Origin: JBBDRW01 sp040905265
GTDB taxonomy: Bacteria; Bacteroidota; Rhodothermia; Balneolales; Balneolaceae
Direction of reading: 5' to 3'
Length of the DNA stretch: 64,000 nt
Assembly (NCBI GenBank): GCA_040905265.1
Contig: JBBDRW010000147.1
Span: 27,269 to 91,268 of the forward strand
This document shows positions 22,888-32,082 of this stretch, one piece after another. Each line of letters begins with the position of its first letter. Positions within the stretch are counted from its first letter, which is position 1. The notes under the pieces are model-generated. The model did not search any database. It was not told where the DNA came from and worked only from the letters and a program-made list of their open reading frames with translations. The position numbers and the translations under genes were made by a program.

Positions 22888-24300
22888 TTACTCTTCTTCA
22901 GAAAATGGAAAATAGGTTTTTGCATTGAAATATGAGATGTCAGCTGCAATTTTTCCGAGCCAGTCGAGGTCATACGGCAGCTCACCGTTCTCAACATCAC
23001 GTCCGATCAGGTTGCAGAGGATCCGCCTGAAATATTCATGCCTGGGATAAGAGAGAAAGCTTCTGGAGTCGGTCAACATCCCGACAAAACAGCTCAGCAG
23101 TCCCATGTTGGAGAGAATATTCATCTGATCTTCCATACCATCCTTCTGGTCAAGAAACCACCAGGCCGTTCCGTATTGGACTTTCCCGCGATCCGATCCG
23201 TCATTATAATTTCCTGCCATCGTTGCCATGACCGAATTATCGGCCGGATTCAGATTGTAGAGTATGGTTTTTGAGAGCTGGTTGCTTTGGTCCAGTGTAT
23301 CAAAAAAATCAGCAAGGGAATGGCTGTGGGAGACGTCACTGATCGAATCGAATCCGGCAGCCTCGCCGAATTTTCGGTACATCCGGGTGTTGGCATTCCG
23401 CAGGGCTCCCAGGTGAAACTGCTGCACCCATCCCCTTTCATGGTACATTTTGCTAAGCTGCAGGAGTATGGTGGTGACGAGCCCGTGCCGTGCCTCTTCT
23501 CCGGGGTCCCGGCCGTCCCTGACCGCTTGAAATACACTTTCCGGATGAAACGATGAATCGGGGACCGGGTGGATCTTCTCCAGGCCGTGATCAGCCAGCC
23601 GGCAGCCGTTTTTGTGAAAAAAATCGATTCGTGATTCGAGTGACTCCAGAAATTTGTCGAGTGACCGGATTTCGTTACCTGTAATTTCTCCAAGCTTGTC
23701 GACCCATCGATTCCAGCGTTCAGGCTGCTCCATCCCAAAGGATGGATCCGGACGAAATGTAGGGAGTACCTTGCAGGGGAATATTCCGGACCTGATCGAA
23801 CGGTGGGCCTCCAGTGAATCGAGAGGATCATCCGTGGTGCAGACAATCTCAACCTTCATCTTTGTCAACAGGCTGCGGGCTCGAAATTCATCCCCGGTAA
23901 TTCGTTCATTGCAGTGTCGGTAAACTTCATCTGCCGATTCAGGATTCAGTAGTTTCTCAACCCCGAAGTAGTTTTTGAGTTCCAGGTGAGTCCAATGGTA
24001 GAGCGGATTGCGGACCGTATAGGGGACTGTCCTGGCCCACATCATGAATTTTTCCCGGTCTGAAGCTTTGCCGGTAATATAGTGTTCATCGATACCAAGA
24101 GTACGCATGGCACGCCATTTGTAGTGGTCGCCGTCGAGCCAGATCGAGGTGATTGTACTGAAACGTCTGTTTTCATCGATCTCCGAGGGAGGGAGATGAG
24201 AGTGGTAGTCAATAATCGGCAAATCAGCTACATAATCATGATAGAGCCGTTTTGCCGGTTCTGACTGTAGAAGAAAGTCGTCGGTAAGAAATGTATTCAT
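22888..24300 (-). CDS. uxaC: Uronate (glucuronate/galacturonate) isomerase
   Basis: A 470-residue amidohydrolase-fold enzyme that interconverts D-glucuronate and D-fructuronate (or galacturonate and tagaturonate) in the cytoplasm, the first step after uptake. Seen: MNTFLTDDFLLQSEPAKRLYHDYVADLPIIDYHSHLPP (the start and metal His region are family-typical), WARTVPYTVRNPLYHWTHLEL, DRGKVQYGTAWWFLDQKDGM and GMLTDSRSFLSYPRHEYFRRIL. The frame is open eleven codons further, to 24333, but those codons run through an operator-like palindrome and the family begins at MxTFLxxDFLL, so 24300 is chosen. It heads the unit containing the TRAP genes. UxuA, KdgK and KdgA are not in the window. Confidence 0.95.
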   Translation of the reverse strand: MNTFLTDDFLLQSEPAKRLYHDYVADLPIIDYHSHLPPSEIDENRRFSTITSIWLDGDHYKWRAMRTLGIDEHYITGKASDREKFMMWARTVPYTVRNPLYHWTHLELKNYFGVEKLLNPESADEVYRHCNERITGDEFRARSLLTKMKVEIVCTTDDPLDSLEAHRSIRSGIFPCKVLPTFRPDPSFGMEQPERWNRWVDKLGEITGNEIRSLDKFLESLESRIDFFHKNGCRLADHGLEKIHPVPDSSFHPESVFQAVRDGRDPGEEARHGLVTTILLQLSKMYHERGWVQQFHLGALRNANTRMYRKFGEAAGFDSISDVSHSHSLADFFDTLDQSNQLSKTILYNLNPADNSVMATMAGNYNDGSDRGKVQYGTAWWFLDQKDGMEDQMNILSNMGLLSCFVGMLTDSRSFLSYPRHEYFRRILCNLIGRDVENGELPYDLDWLGKIAADISYFNAKTYFPFSEEE

Positions 24301-24317
24301 CCGTAGCGGATTGATTA

Positions 24318-24333
24318 GTACAATCGTTTGCAC
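24318..24333 (-). promoter_or_regulatory. LacI-type operator directly before uxaC
   Basis: Minus-strand GTGCAAACGATTGTAC is a 16-base quasi-palindrome (halves GTGCAAAC and GTACAATC, six of eight matching) centred on CG. Its left nine bases GTGCAAACG are identical to the susC operator. It ends 17 bases before the uxaC ATG, where a bound repressor would block transcription. The repeat of this half-site ties uronate breakdown to the SusCD locus. Confidence 0.7.
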
Positions 24334-24386
24334 GACCGGAGATTAGGAAAGATGGAGGTCATATTCAAATAAAAAAGTGTGGCTGC

Positions 24387-25415
24387 TCAGGAGGTCTCCT
24401 TCCGGATGGCCGGCGCTACTTCTGTGCCGAAGAGTTCGATTGCCCGAAGTACCTTTTTGTGAGAGAGCGTACCTACCGTCAGCTGCAGTAGAGTTCGTTG
24501 ATGGCCGAAGAGTTCATATTGGTATAGAATTTTATCGATTACAGCCTGCGGACTGCCGACAATATTGGCTCCCTTCAGGCTGCAGGATGCCTCGAACTGT
24601 TCTCGTGTCATGGGCGGCCATCCGCGTTCTCTGCCGATTTTGTTCATGGTGTGTGCAAACGCAGGGAATGCATCCTCCACCGCCCGTTCGGAGTCATCAC
24701 CGATAAATCCGTGTGAGTTGATACTCAGTTTTGGAGGCTCCATTCCGTTCTCCCGGGCTCCCTGTTGATGCAGGTCGGCCAGAGGCTTGAACCGTTCAGG
24801 GAGGCCGCCGATGATTCCAAGTGCCATAGGCAGCCCGAGAGAGCCTGCACGATACGCCGATTCAGGCGTTCCGCCAACGGCAATCCAGACCGGCAGTTGG
24901 TTCTGTACCGGCCTTGGATAGACGCTCTGGCCGCTGAGCGGCGGACGGTGTTCGCCGGACCAGTGGAGTTGGACATTATCCCGCAATTTCAGCAAGAGCT
25001 CAAGTTTTTCAGCAAAGAGTTCGTCATAGTCGCTCAGTTCGTATCCGAATAGTGGAAATGATTCGATGAACGAGCCGCGGCCGGCCATAATTTCGGCGCG
25101 TCCTTCGGATAGCAAGTCCACCGTTGAAAACTGTTGAAACAGCCGGACAGGGTCTTCCGAACCCAAAACGGATACGGCACTGCTAAGCCGGATATTCCGG
25201 GTCCGTGCTGCGGCTGCTGCAAGGAGTATGGCCGGTGAGGATGAGAGATATTCCGGACGGTGATGTTCGCCGATTCCGAAGAGGTCGAGCCCGACCTGGT
25301 CAGCCAGCTCGATCTCCTCCATCAGGTTTTTGATCCTCTCAACCGGAGCCGGCGTACGGCCGGTCTCCGGGTCAGGTGTAGCCTCTACAAACGTATAGAT
25401 ACCGAGTTCCATCAT
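24387..25415 (-). CDS. LLM-class flavin-dependent oxidoreductase
   Basis: A 342-residue bacterial-luciferase-like monooxygenase with an F420/FMN-type TIM barrel. Seen: the opening MELGIYTFVEATPDPETG, DLFGIGEHHRPEYLSSSPAILLAAAAARTRNIRLSSAVSVLGSEDP and FSTVDLLSEGRAEIMAGRGSF, all diagnostic of the family, plus GSPQAVIDKILYQYELFG near the C-terminus. No substrate can be read. It starts seven bases after the stop of the extended SDR gene upstream, so the two are co-transcribed, and it precedes uxaC by 86 bases that include an independent operator. Two ATG codons are adjacent at the start (25415 and 25412). Confidence 0.92.
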   Translation of the reverse strand: MMELGIYTFVEATPDPETGRTPAPVERIKNLMEEIELADQVGLDLFGIGEHHRPEYLSSSPAILLAAAAARTRNIRLSSAVSVLGSEDPVRLFQQFSTVDLLSEGRAEIMAGRGSFIESFPLFGYELSDYDELFAEKLELLLKLRDNVQLHWSGEHRPPLSGQSVYPRPVQNQLPVWIAVGGTPESAYRAGSLGLPMALGIIGGLPERFKPLADLHQQGARENGMEPPKLSINSHGFIGDDSERAVEDAFPAFAHTMNKIGRERGWPPMTREQFEASCSLKGANIVGSPQAVIDKILYQYELFGHQRTLLQLTVGTLSHKKVLRAIELFGTEVAPAIRKETS

Positions 25416-25422
25416 CCTGTGG

Positions 25423-26412
25423 TCAATTTAGAAAGTTCTCATTTGAAAGCCAGTTATAACAATCTTCAATAGACCGTTCAAGGGGCAGAATTCGGTATCC
25501 CAGATCCCTCTTCGCTTTTTCGCTTGAGTAGGAGATCCCTTTTCGGGTGAGGATATGAATCAGTTCCGGAGTCAGGTCGGGACTCTCGCCGGTCAGGTAA
25601 CCGATTCCCGATTGAAATCGCGCAATGGTTTTTAATAGTATTGTAGGTATCTCATTCGGAATTTCCTTGCCGTCCACAAATTTTGCGATCCGGGTGATAA
25701 ACTCTTTAAGCGTGCAGGTTTCACCGGACAAAATGTAGTTTTCCCCGTTTCGGCCCGCCGATACAGCCGAAAGAAAAGCTCGTGCCACTTCGTCTACATG
25801 TGTTACGCTGATGACGCCATCCGGAATACCGGGTAGCTTTCCGTTTTGTAACGCAAGGAACATCTTTCCCCAATTATTCCTGTCATACGGCCCGGTTACG
25901 GTGGTTGGATTGAGAATCACAACGTTCATGTCGTGATCTCGATACTTTTGAACCTCCTGTTCGGCTGACCATTTTGTCCGTTCATAATTAACCCAGGAGC
26001 GGCCGCCCTGTTTCGGGACCGATTCAGTGATGTGAGTTGTAAGAGCATCCCCCCAGGCAGAGGCACTTGAAGCGTAGATAAACGAACCGGCCTCTTTGGA
26101 TGCGGCTACATGAAGCATATTTCTTGTTCCGTCAACGTTTACTTCTCTCTGCCTGCGATTATACCGGGACCAGAGGTTGGTATCCCCTGCAAGATGAAAT
26201 ACAGCGTCACACCGCTCCGGCATCGCTTTCTGAATGGAGTCAATGTCTGTTACGGAGCCTTGTTTCAGATCCGTTTGAAATGGGCGCAGATAGGTCAGTT
26301 TTGAACCAGGTCTGTGAAATACGGTAACTTTCCACCCCTCATTTCGGAGATGCTGAATCAGGTTGGTACCGATAAAACCAGTTCCACCGGTAACAAATGC
26401 AGTTTTGCACAT
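25423..26412 (-). CDS. Extended SDR: NAD-dependent epimerase/dehydratase
   Basis: A 329-residue NAD(P)-binding protein. Seen: TGGTGFIGTNLIQHLRNEGWKV (GxxGxxG at residues ~9-15), VFHLAGDTNLW, YASSASAWG with the catalytic-region Ser, YERTKWSAE carrying the YxxxK pair, and NPTTVTGPYDRNNWGKMF. It resembles dihydroflavonol-reductase-like NAD-dependent epimerases, a group with steroid-, flavonoid- and sugar-like substrates. It is followed at seven bases by the LLM gene and preceded at 95 bases by the permease gene. Function beyond NAD(P)-dependent reduction or epimerisation is unknown. Confidence 0.9.
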   Translation of the reverse strand: MCKTAFVTGGTGFIGTNLIQHLRNEGWKVTVFHRPGSKLTYLRPFQTDLKQGSVTDIDSIQKAMPERCDAVFHLAGDTNLWSRYNRRQREVNVDGTRNMLHVAASKEAGSFIYASSASAWGDALTTHITESVPKQGGRSWVNYERTKWSAEQEVQKYRDHDMNVVILNPTTVTGPYDRNNWGKMFLALQNGKLPGIPDGVISVTHVDEVARAFLSAVSAGRNGENYILSGETCTLKEFITRIAKFVDGKEIPNEIPTILLKTIARFQSGIGYLTGESPDLTPELIHILTRKGISYSSEKAKRDLGYRILPLERSIEDCYNWLSNENFLN

Positions 26413-26507
26413 AGATTATCCCGATAATGGTCAGAGAGTTCAGAACACTACAGGATGTTACAATGATCCGCGGTGTAAAAAAAGTTCCCGGAATCAGGAT
26501 TTATCTT

Positions 26508-27839
26508 CTATTCATGACGCAGAGCGTGAACCGGGTCCTGTGCGGCAGCCCGTTTGGCTGGAAAGTAGCCGAAGATTACCCCGATTGAGGTCGCCACCCC
26601 AAAAGAGATCAATATGGAGAGAAAGGTGACAATCGTTACGATTCCCGCGGTTGCCTCGATAAGCAGGCTGAAGGCAAAACCGACGACGATACCGATAAAA
26701 CCACCGAAAACACTGATTACAAGAGCTTCTGTCAGAAACTGGTAGCGAATATCTCTTTTTTGGGCACCCACTGCCATTCGAACTCCAATCTCCCGGTACC
26801 GTTCAACGACGGATGCAAGCATAATGTTCATGATTCCGATTCCGCCCACGATTAGTGAGATGGAGGCAATGGATGCAAGTACGATATTGAAAATTCTCTT
26901 GGTTCTCTGCTCTTGTTGAAGTAACAGTTCGGGCACAATGATCTCGAAATCGATCACATTGTTGTGACGCCGTTGAAGAAGACGTGAGATGATCTCCGAA
27001 ACTGTGATGCTTAACGAGCTGTCGGATACCCTGGCGATCAGCTGGTCCAGCTGATGGTAGTTATCCTCGTCCCCCCATCCACCCAGATCACTTTCAGTTA
27101 TTTGCGCACGGTCACGCAAGCGGAGCAGCGTTGTCGTGACCGGTGCATAGATATCCATATTGTAGTCACGGATTCCAAGGTTATCAATCTGGCTGGCAGT
27201 GAGATTCTTGGGTTGCAGGACACCGATAATGGTGTACCATACATTTCCCGCTTTGACCTGTTGGCCGATCGGGTTTTCTCCGGGGAAAAACCGGATTCGG
27301 ACTCCATCGCCAATTACAACAACCGGAGAAGCACGCTCAAGATGTGCAAGCGAGAAGTTTGAACCGGAAGCGATCTGAGACTGGTTGATTGAGAAATACT
27401 GTTCATTAACCCCCACCAGTTTTCCGGTTCGCATCCTGCCAGCCCGGACAATTTGAACATCATTGACAATCTCCGGTGAGATATTCTCGACAAGCGGGAC
27501 CTGCTCAATAATACTTGCCATATCTTCCATGGTCAATCCGGGGCTAAACCGGCGGGACCGGTTTGCCCCCTCTCCATCTGCCGATTCTTCGGTGTCTCCA
27601 ACCTCCTCTTCAACGGTTCCCTGTCTCTGCTCCATGACCGGACGGATGATGATGTTATTGGTGCCTAGCACCTGCATGTTCATCAGCACTTCCTGTTGCG
27701 CTCCCTGGCCGATGGCCAGCATGGCAATAACCGATGCAACGCCGAAGATAATACCCAGTGAGGTAAGAATGGATCGAAGCTTGTTCTGCTTGATTGCATC
27801 GATAGCGATGTCAAAATTATAAAGAATGATCTCCAGCAC
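26508..27839 (-). CDS. MacB-like ABC transporter permease (no ATPase domain)
   Basis: A 443-residue inner-membrane permease. Seen: an N-terminal helix in NKLRSILTSLGIIFGVASVIAMLAIGQGAQQEVL (the MacB_PCD start), a large periplasmic domain to about residue 300, then three helices of an FtsX domain (IASISLIVGGIGIMNIMLASVVERYREIGVRMAVGA, EALVISVFGGFIGIVVGFAF, ILISFGVATSIGVIFGYFPAKRAAAQDPVHALRHE). Unlike E. coli MacB it lacks the fused N-terminal ATPase, and no ATP-binding-cassette gene exists in the window. It must use a subunit encoded elsewhere. The upstream gene is a MacA-like adaptor, so together they form part of a tripartite efflux or export pump. Confidence 0.92.
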   Translation of the reverse strand: MLEIILYNFDIAIDAIKQNKLRSILTSLGIIFGVASVIAMLAIGQGAQQEVLMNMQVLGTNNIIIRPVMEQRQGTVEEEVGDTEESADGEGANRSRRFSPGLTMEDMASIIEQVPLVENISPEIVNDVQIVRAGRMRTGKLVGVNEQYFSINQSQIASGSNFSLAHLERASPVVVIGDGVRIRFFPGENPIGQQVKAGNVWYTIIGVLQPKNLTASQIDNLGIRDYNMDIYAPVTTTLLRLRDRAQITESDLGGWGDEDNYHQLDQLIARVSDSSLSITVSEIISRLLQRRHNNVIDFEIIVPELLLQQEQRTKRIFNIVLASIASISLIVGGIGIMNIMLASVVERYREIGVRMAVGAQKRDIRYQFLTEALVISVFGGFIGIVVGFAFSLLIEATAGIVTIVTFLSILISFGVATSIGVIFGYFPAKRAAAQDPVHALRHE

Positions 27840-27986
27840 GGGAATACGGTTTGAAACAGTTGTAAATAGTTGTTTTACTTCTGGGCAGAGAGTAGAATTT
27901 GGTCTGTATACTGATGCTTAGGTACAGGGTAAGCTCCGATTCTCCAAATTGCGATTCCGGCCAGGCGGAAGCAGAAAACCGCCCGG

Positions 27987-29324
27987 TTAGCGGGTAGAGA
28001 GTTCATTCAGCTGCCCGGGATTCATAAATGGAGTTTCCTCCATCTCCATCTGTTCCTCTCTGAATTGTCGGATTACATCTTCCGGGAGAAGATTGATATT
28101 CAGATCATCTGTGTTTGGCGGCATGGAGATCAGAACCTCATCGTTTTCTGTAATACCTGCAAGGATGGTAACGTCATTACTGTTCATAGCTCCCATCAGG
28201 ACCTGTTGCAATTCAATACGGCTCCCCGATTTTTTATAGACAAAATGGTTATCCTCGATCAGATAGATGGTTTCCAGAGGAAGATAGATCGCGTCCGGCA
28301 CCGTCTGAACCAGAATACCATTACTGGTTGTCATGGTTGGCCGTAGAGCCGGATCATTCTGGTTAATTCGAACAACGACTTCAAACACCCGTGCATCCGA
28401 ATTCCCACGCTGTTCACCGATATTGGCTACAGAGATTACTTCACCGGTAAATGTCTTGTCCCAGTCTGCATCCAGCCCGATGGTAGCCGTCTGCCCCAGC
28501 CGGACATTCCGGATATCGACCTCATTGATGTAAGTAACCGATTCCATGGTGTTAAAATCCGGAAGCTCGGCGACAACGGGATTTTGTACACTGATGGTAC
28601 TTCCAACAGTGGTTCTCTGTCCCCGCCGATCTCGCTCGTAGATAACCATTCCTTCTGAAGGTGCAGTCACCGTAAATTCGCCCTCAAGTGCCCTGATCCG
28701 TTCCAGGCGGTTTCTTTCGGTCGACAAATCTGCCTGGATCTCCCGCAGTTGAGCTTCCGCCTGCAGTTTTCGTTTTTCATAATTGATTAAGTCCTGCTCC
28801 AGTTGCCGCTGGGTCCGTTCCAGTTCGATCTCTGTCTGACGCTGTACAGCAGGGGATTCATAGATCGATTGTTCAACAGCAATCTGGTGCTCCTCGAGCT
28901 GAAACTCCAGATTATCCAGCGCATTCCGTGCCTGGGTAAGGGTAAGCGAACTATCCAGCTGAGCCTGTTCGTATTGGGACTGCACTCGCTGGAGCTCCAG
29001 TTCTGCCGTTTGCAGGCGTGTATGCAGATCTGTTTTATCCAGTTCAGCAATAAAATCCCCGGTTTTAACCAGCGTTCCTTCAGGAACCATCGACTCAATC
29101 CGGAGTTGATAGATGCCAACGTCCCGGACGCCGGACGGGCCCATAATTTCCATGGAGTTCATAGCTCTCAACTCGCCACTTGAATTGATAACGACCTTGA
29201 ACTCCCCTTTTTTCGGTTTTACAAAAATGGACGTTTGATCGTCCGGGCCAATACTCGCTATACCCCAGGCCAGAAATAACAGGAGTAGAACTGCAAGCGG
29301 ATAGAGTACTTTCTTATTTTTCAT
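27987..29324 (-). CDS. MacA/HlyD-type periplasmic adaptor protein
   Basis: A 445-residue membrane-fusion protein. Seen: an N-terminal anchor helix YPLAVLLLLFLAWGIASIG, the lipoyl half SGELRAMNSMEIMGPSGV and VKTGDFIAELDKTDL, a long coiled-coil hairpin (residues ~120-205, rich in Gln and Glu) and the barrel parts VTYINEVDIRNVRLGQTATIGLDA and QTVPDAIYLPLETIYLIEDNHFVYKK. The C-terminal tail is acidic. It pairs with the permease 147 bases downstream. No TolC homologue or ATPase is present. Substrates cannot be inferred. Confidence 0.92.
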   Translation of the reverse strand: MKNKKVLYPLAVLLLLFLAWGIASIGPDDQTSIFVKPKKGEFKVVINSSGELRAMNSMEIMGPSGVRDVGIYQLRIESMVPEGTLVKTGDFIAELDKTDLHTRLQTAELELQRVQSQYEQAQLDSSLTLTQARNALDNLEFQLEEHQIAVEQSIYESPAVQRQTEIELERTQRQLEQDLINYEKRKLQAEAQLREIQADLSTERNRLERIRALEGEFTVTAPSEGMVIYERDRRGQRTTVGSTISVQNPVVAELPDFNTMESVTYINEVDIRNVRLGQTATIGLDADWDKTFTGEVISVANIGEQRGNSDARVFEVVVRINQNDPALRPTMTTSNGILVQTVPDAIYLPLETIYLIEDNHFVYKKSGSRIELQQVLMGAMNSNDVTILAGITENDEVLISMPPNTDDLNINLLPEDVIRQFREEQMEMEETPFMNPGQLNELSTR

Positions 29325-29428
29325 CAGGCAATGTTGATATTAAAGATCGAATATATTTTTCCTATACAAAGATGGATGAAAAATAGATATTAAAATGTTA
29401 AAATATATAAAGAGAAAACAAGTCTGTT

Positions 29429-30355
29429 TTACAGTCCGAAGGAAGTGTTATGAAAGACCCGGCCGTTTGTCCCCACCACAATGAACCCGAAATCCCCTGT
29501 TCCCCAGATGCCGTAGAAGTTCTCTAACAGCTCGATGGGATACTGCTCCCAGTCAACGCCGTCCGAAATGAGCAGTGTGCCGTTAAAACCGACTGCATAG
29601 ATTACATTGTTGTAGACGCCCCAGACATCATAGAGTGTATTCGGTGTAACGGAGATCATGGGAGACCACTCTTCCCCGTCAAAATGAACGATCTGGCCGT
29701 CAGCACCTACAGCGAATATGTTTTCGTTACTCTCACCCCAGATTCCGTACATTGGGGAGGGGCCGTCCCATACCGTTCTCCAGGAACTGCCGTCATACTT
29801 CAGGATGATACCGTCTGAACCGGTTGCATAGACTTCGTTTTCAGAGAGGCCCCAGAGTGCATTGAGCTGGCCTGTGTCCGGCTTATCCACGGCACTCCAG
29901 CTTGAACCGTCGAATAAGAGTATATCGCCGACAGCGGTAGTGGCAAAGATGTTATCCCCTGCCGTTCCCCAGATATCATGGATGTCGTCCGTCACCGGGC
30001 TCTGCATCTCCTCCCAAACATTGCCGTTATAGAGAAGGATCGTTCCTTCATTGCCAACCGCATAGACCCGGTGTGGTTCCAGTGCCCAGACTCCATGAAT
30101 GTTTTGGCTGGTCGGAGTCTCGTGGAGGTCCCATTCATTGCCGTTGTAGTAGAGAATGACCCCCTGGTCGCCCGCAATGAAGATGTTGTTGGGCGATATC
30201 CCGAAGATATCGTTCAGTGCCGCGTTTGGCCAGGGGAAGGGTGTGGGTTCGCTTTCATTGGTTCCCATATCGTTGCAGGAGAGCAACAGGAGGGAGAGGA
30301 GCAGAATGGAAAAGAAACCATTGGTTCGGTTACAATTGTGTGTCTCAGAGAGCAT
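29429..30355 (-). CDS. Seven-repeat beta-propeller lipoprotein of unknown function
   Basis: A 308-residue secreted lipoprotein (SILLLSLLLLSCNDMG, Cys near residue 28) made of seven near-identical repeats of about 40 residues, each with the pattern WG...FAVG-x-x-G-x-I-x-x-DG-x-x-W. Examples are IYAVGFNGTLLISDGVDW and IFAVGADGQIVHFDGEEW. Seven blades should close a full propeller. A frame is open upstream to 30592, but the ATG at 30355 gives a clean lipoprotein signal and the upstream part would overlap the M1 peptidase gene, so 30355 is chosen. The start lies 47 bases after the stop of the M1 gene. Ligand unknown; such propellers often bind carbohydrate or protein at the cell surface. Confidence 0.8.
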   Translation of the reverse strand: MLSETHNCNRTNGFFSILLLSLLLLSCNDMGTNESEPTPFPWPNAALNDIFGISPNNIFIAGDQGVILYYNGNEWDLHETPTSQNIHGVWALEPHRVYAVGNEGTILLYNGNVWEEMQSPVTDDIHDIWGTAGDNIFATTAVGDILLFDGSSWSAVDKPDTGQLNALWGLSENEVYATGSDGIILKYDGSSWRTVWDGPSPMYGIWGESNENIFAVGADGQIVHFDGEEWSPMISVTPNTLYDVWGVYNNVIYAVGFNGTLLISDGVDWEQYPIELLENFYGIWGTGDFGFIVVGTNGRVFHNTSFGL

Positions 30356-30402
30356 AATAGTTGAATAGGTAAGGTTACGGTCGAAAGTAAGAGTTAGTGT
30401 CG

Positions 30403-32082
30403 TTATCGGGTTGGTACTGAATGTTCCCGGTGCCGGATGTAGAAGTTTTCGTCTATGTCGAACGATGAAGGATCTGCAAGATTGTGCGGGATTGATTTCC
30501 AGTGGTCGTCCTCCGGGTGGATGAAAGAGTAACTGTTCTCCCTGAGCGTCACCTTTACAGGCATGTCGAAACCGGAAACATCTGTACTCCATTTGACAAA
30601 CAGATTCTCATCGTCCAGGTAGTACTCCAGAACCGGAATATCCGTGTGGCGCAGATATTGGTCAAAAACAGGAGAGAGATCATAGCCGGCTCTGCCGTTC
30701 AAAAAGGCTTCAACTTTGGCTGAAGTTACGATCCCGTGCCGGTAGGTTTCATTAAGCTCACGAAGGGTTTGCCGCCATTTTTCATCATGATCCATAATCT
30801 GGCGGACCATATGGAGCAGGTTCCCGCCTTTCGGGTACATATCCCCTGATCCCTGGTCGTTCACTCCGTAGCGGGCTATGATCGGCTGCCGGTTCTGAAT
30901 GCCCTGACGGGTTCCGATGATATATTCTCTTCCCGCCTTCTTGCCAAACATACACTCTACATAGAGCCCCTCCGAGTAGTTGGTAAACCCTTCGTGGATC
31001 CACATATCCGCAAGGTCTTCTGTCGTGATATTATTTCCGAACCACTCATGGCCGGTTTCATGAATCAGAATGAAGTCGAACTTCAGCCCCCAGCCGCTTC
31101 CGGACAGGTCATTTCCCCTGTATCCGTTTACGTATCCGTTGCCATAGGCGACAGCGCTTTGATGCTCCATGCCCAGGTGCGGTGTCTCAACAATTTTAAA
31201 GCTGTCCTCATAAAACGGATAGGGACCAAACCACTCCTCAAAACATTGAAGCATCGGTTTCACCTGTTTAAACTGCTCCTGCGCCTTTTCCAGATTCTGT
31301 TCAAGCACCCAGTAATCGAGGTCGAGCGGGCCTTGCTCCCCGTTGAAGGTTTCACCGAAGTGAGCATAGCTGCCGGTATTGACTGCAATGTTGTAGTTGT
31401 TGATCGGATTCGTCACATGCCAGGACCAGGTGGTGGTTCCATCCTCATTGGATTTCTGATCTGTGAGACGTCCGTTCGAAACATTGATCAGAGGATCCGG
31501 GACGGTTACATGGACAGTCATACTGTCCGGTTCTTCCGTCTGGTGGTCTTTGTTCGGCCACCAGACACTTGCTCCCAACCCCTGATTGGCAGTTGCGATC
31601 CAGGGGTTTCCCAGGCCATCCTCTGCCCAGATAAACCCGCCGTCCCAGGGAGGATTTGGGGCGATGCGGGGGTGCCCCGAGTAGAAGACGGAAATGGTTT
31701 GGAGGCTCCCTGCCGGAAGTTCTTCCGGGAGGTCGATGTAATAGATATTTCCATCCCTTTCAAAGTTATACTCCTCTCCGGACTGTTCAACCCGGTCGAT
31801 CGCCAGCGGGACCTGCAGGTCAATCTGCATACGGGTAGGTTCACCTGTAACCCGATAGGTGATGTGGTTGACGCCTGAAATGGTCGAATCTGCCGGATTT
31901 ATGGAGAGATGCAGGTCGTAATGAGTTACATCCCACCAGGCTCTCTCAGGGGTTATACTGCCACGGAGGGAATCGGCTCTTGTAAATGAACCTGTGTTTT
32001 GGGCATGAAGGTTCAGAACGGGTGTGAATAGAAACAGGAGAATAGGGAGGAACTGAACGGTGGCTGAATATCGCAAAGTCAT
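30403..32082 (-). CDS. M1-family aminopeptidase-type metallopeptidase, exported
   Basis: A 559-residue zinc peptidase. Seen: signal peptide FLPILLFLFTPVLNLHAQ, the exopeptidase region GMEHQSAVAYGNGY (GMEH in place of GAMEN), the zinc site HETGH at residues 341-345 with the third ligand Glu364 in WIHEGFTNYSEGLYVE (HExxH-18-E), and the substrate-side NGRAGYDLSPVFDQYLR. The usual C-terminal HEAT region is short. The frame is open to 32148, but the ATG at 32082 leads directly into the signal peptide. The protein would act outside the cytoplasm on peptide N-termini. It is followed by the propeller lipoprotein. Family is certain; physiological role unknown. Confidence 0.92.
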   Translation of the reverse strand: MTLRYSATVQFLPILLFLFTPVLNLHAQNTGSFTRADSLRGSITPERAWWDVTHYDLHLSINPADSTISGVNHITYRVTGEPTRMQIDLQVPLAIDRVEQSGEEYNFERDGNIYYIDLPEELPAGSLQTISVFYSGHPRIAPNPPWDGGFIWAEDGLGNPWIATANQGLGASVWWPNKDHQTEEPDSMTVHVTVPDPLINVSNGRLTDQKSNEDGTTTWSWHVTNPINNYNIAVNTGSYAHFGETFNGEQGPLDLDYWVLEQNLEKAQEQFKQVKPMLQCFEEWFGPYPFYEDSFKIVETPHLGMEHQSAVAYGNGYVNGYRGNDLSGSGWGLKFDFILIHETGHEWFGNNITTEDLADMWIHEGFTNYSEGLYVECMFGKKAGREYIIGTRQGIQNRQPIIARYGVNDQGSGDMYPKGGNLLHMVRQIMDHDEKWRQTLRELNETYRHGIVTSAKVEAFLNGRAGYDLSPVFDQYLRHTDIPVLEYYLDDENLFVKWSTDVSGFDMPVKVTLRENSYSFIHPEDDHWKSIPHNLADPSSFDIDENFYIRHREHSVPTR

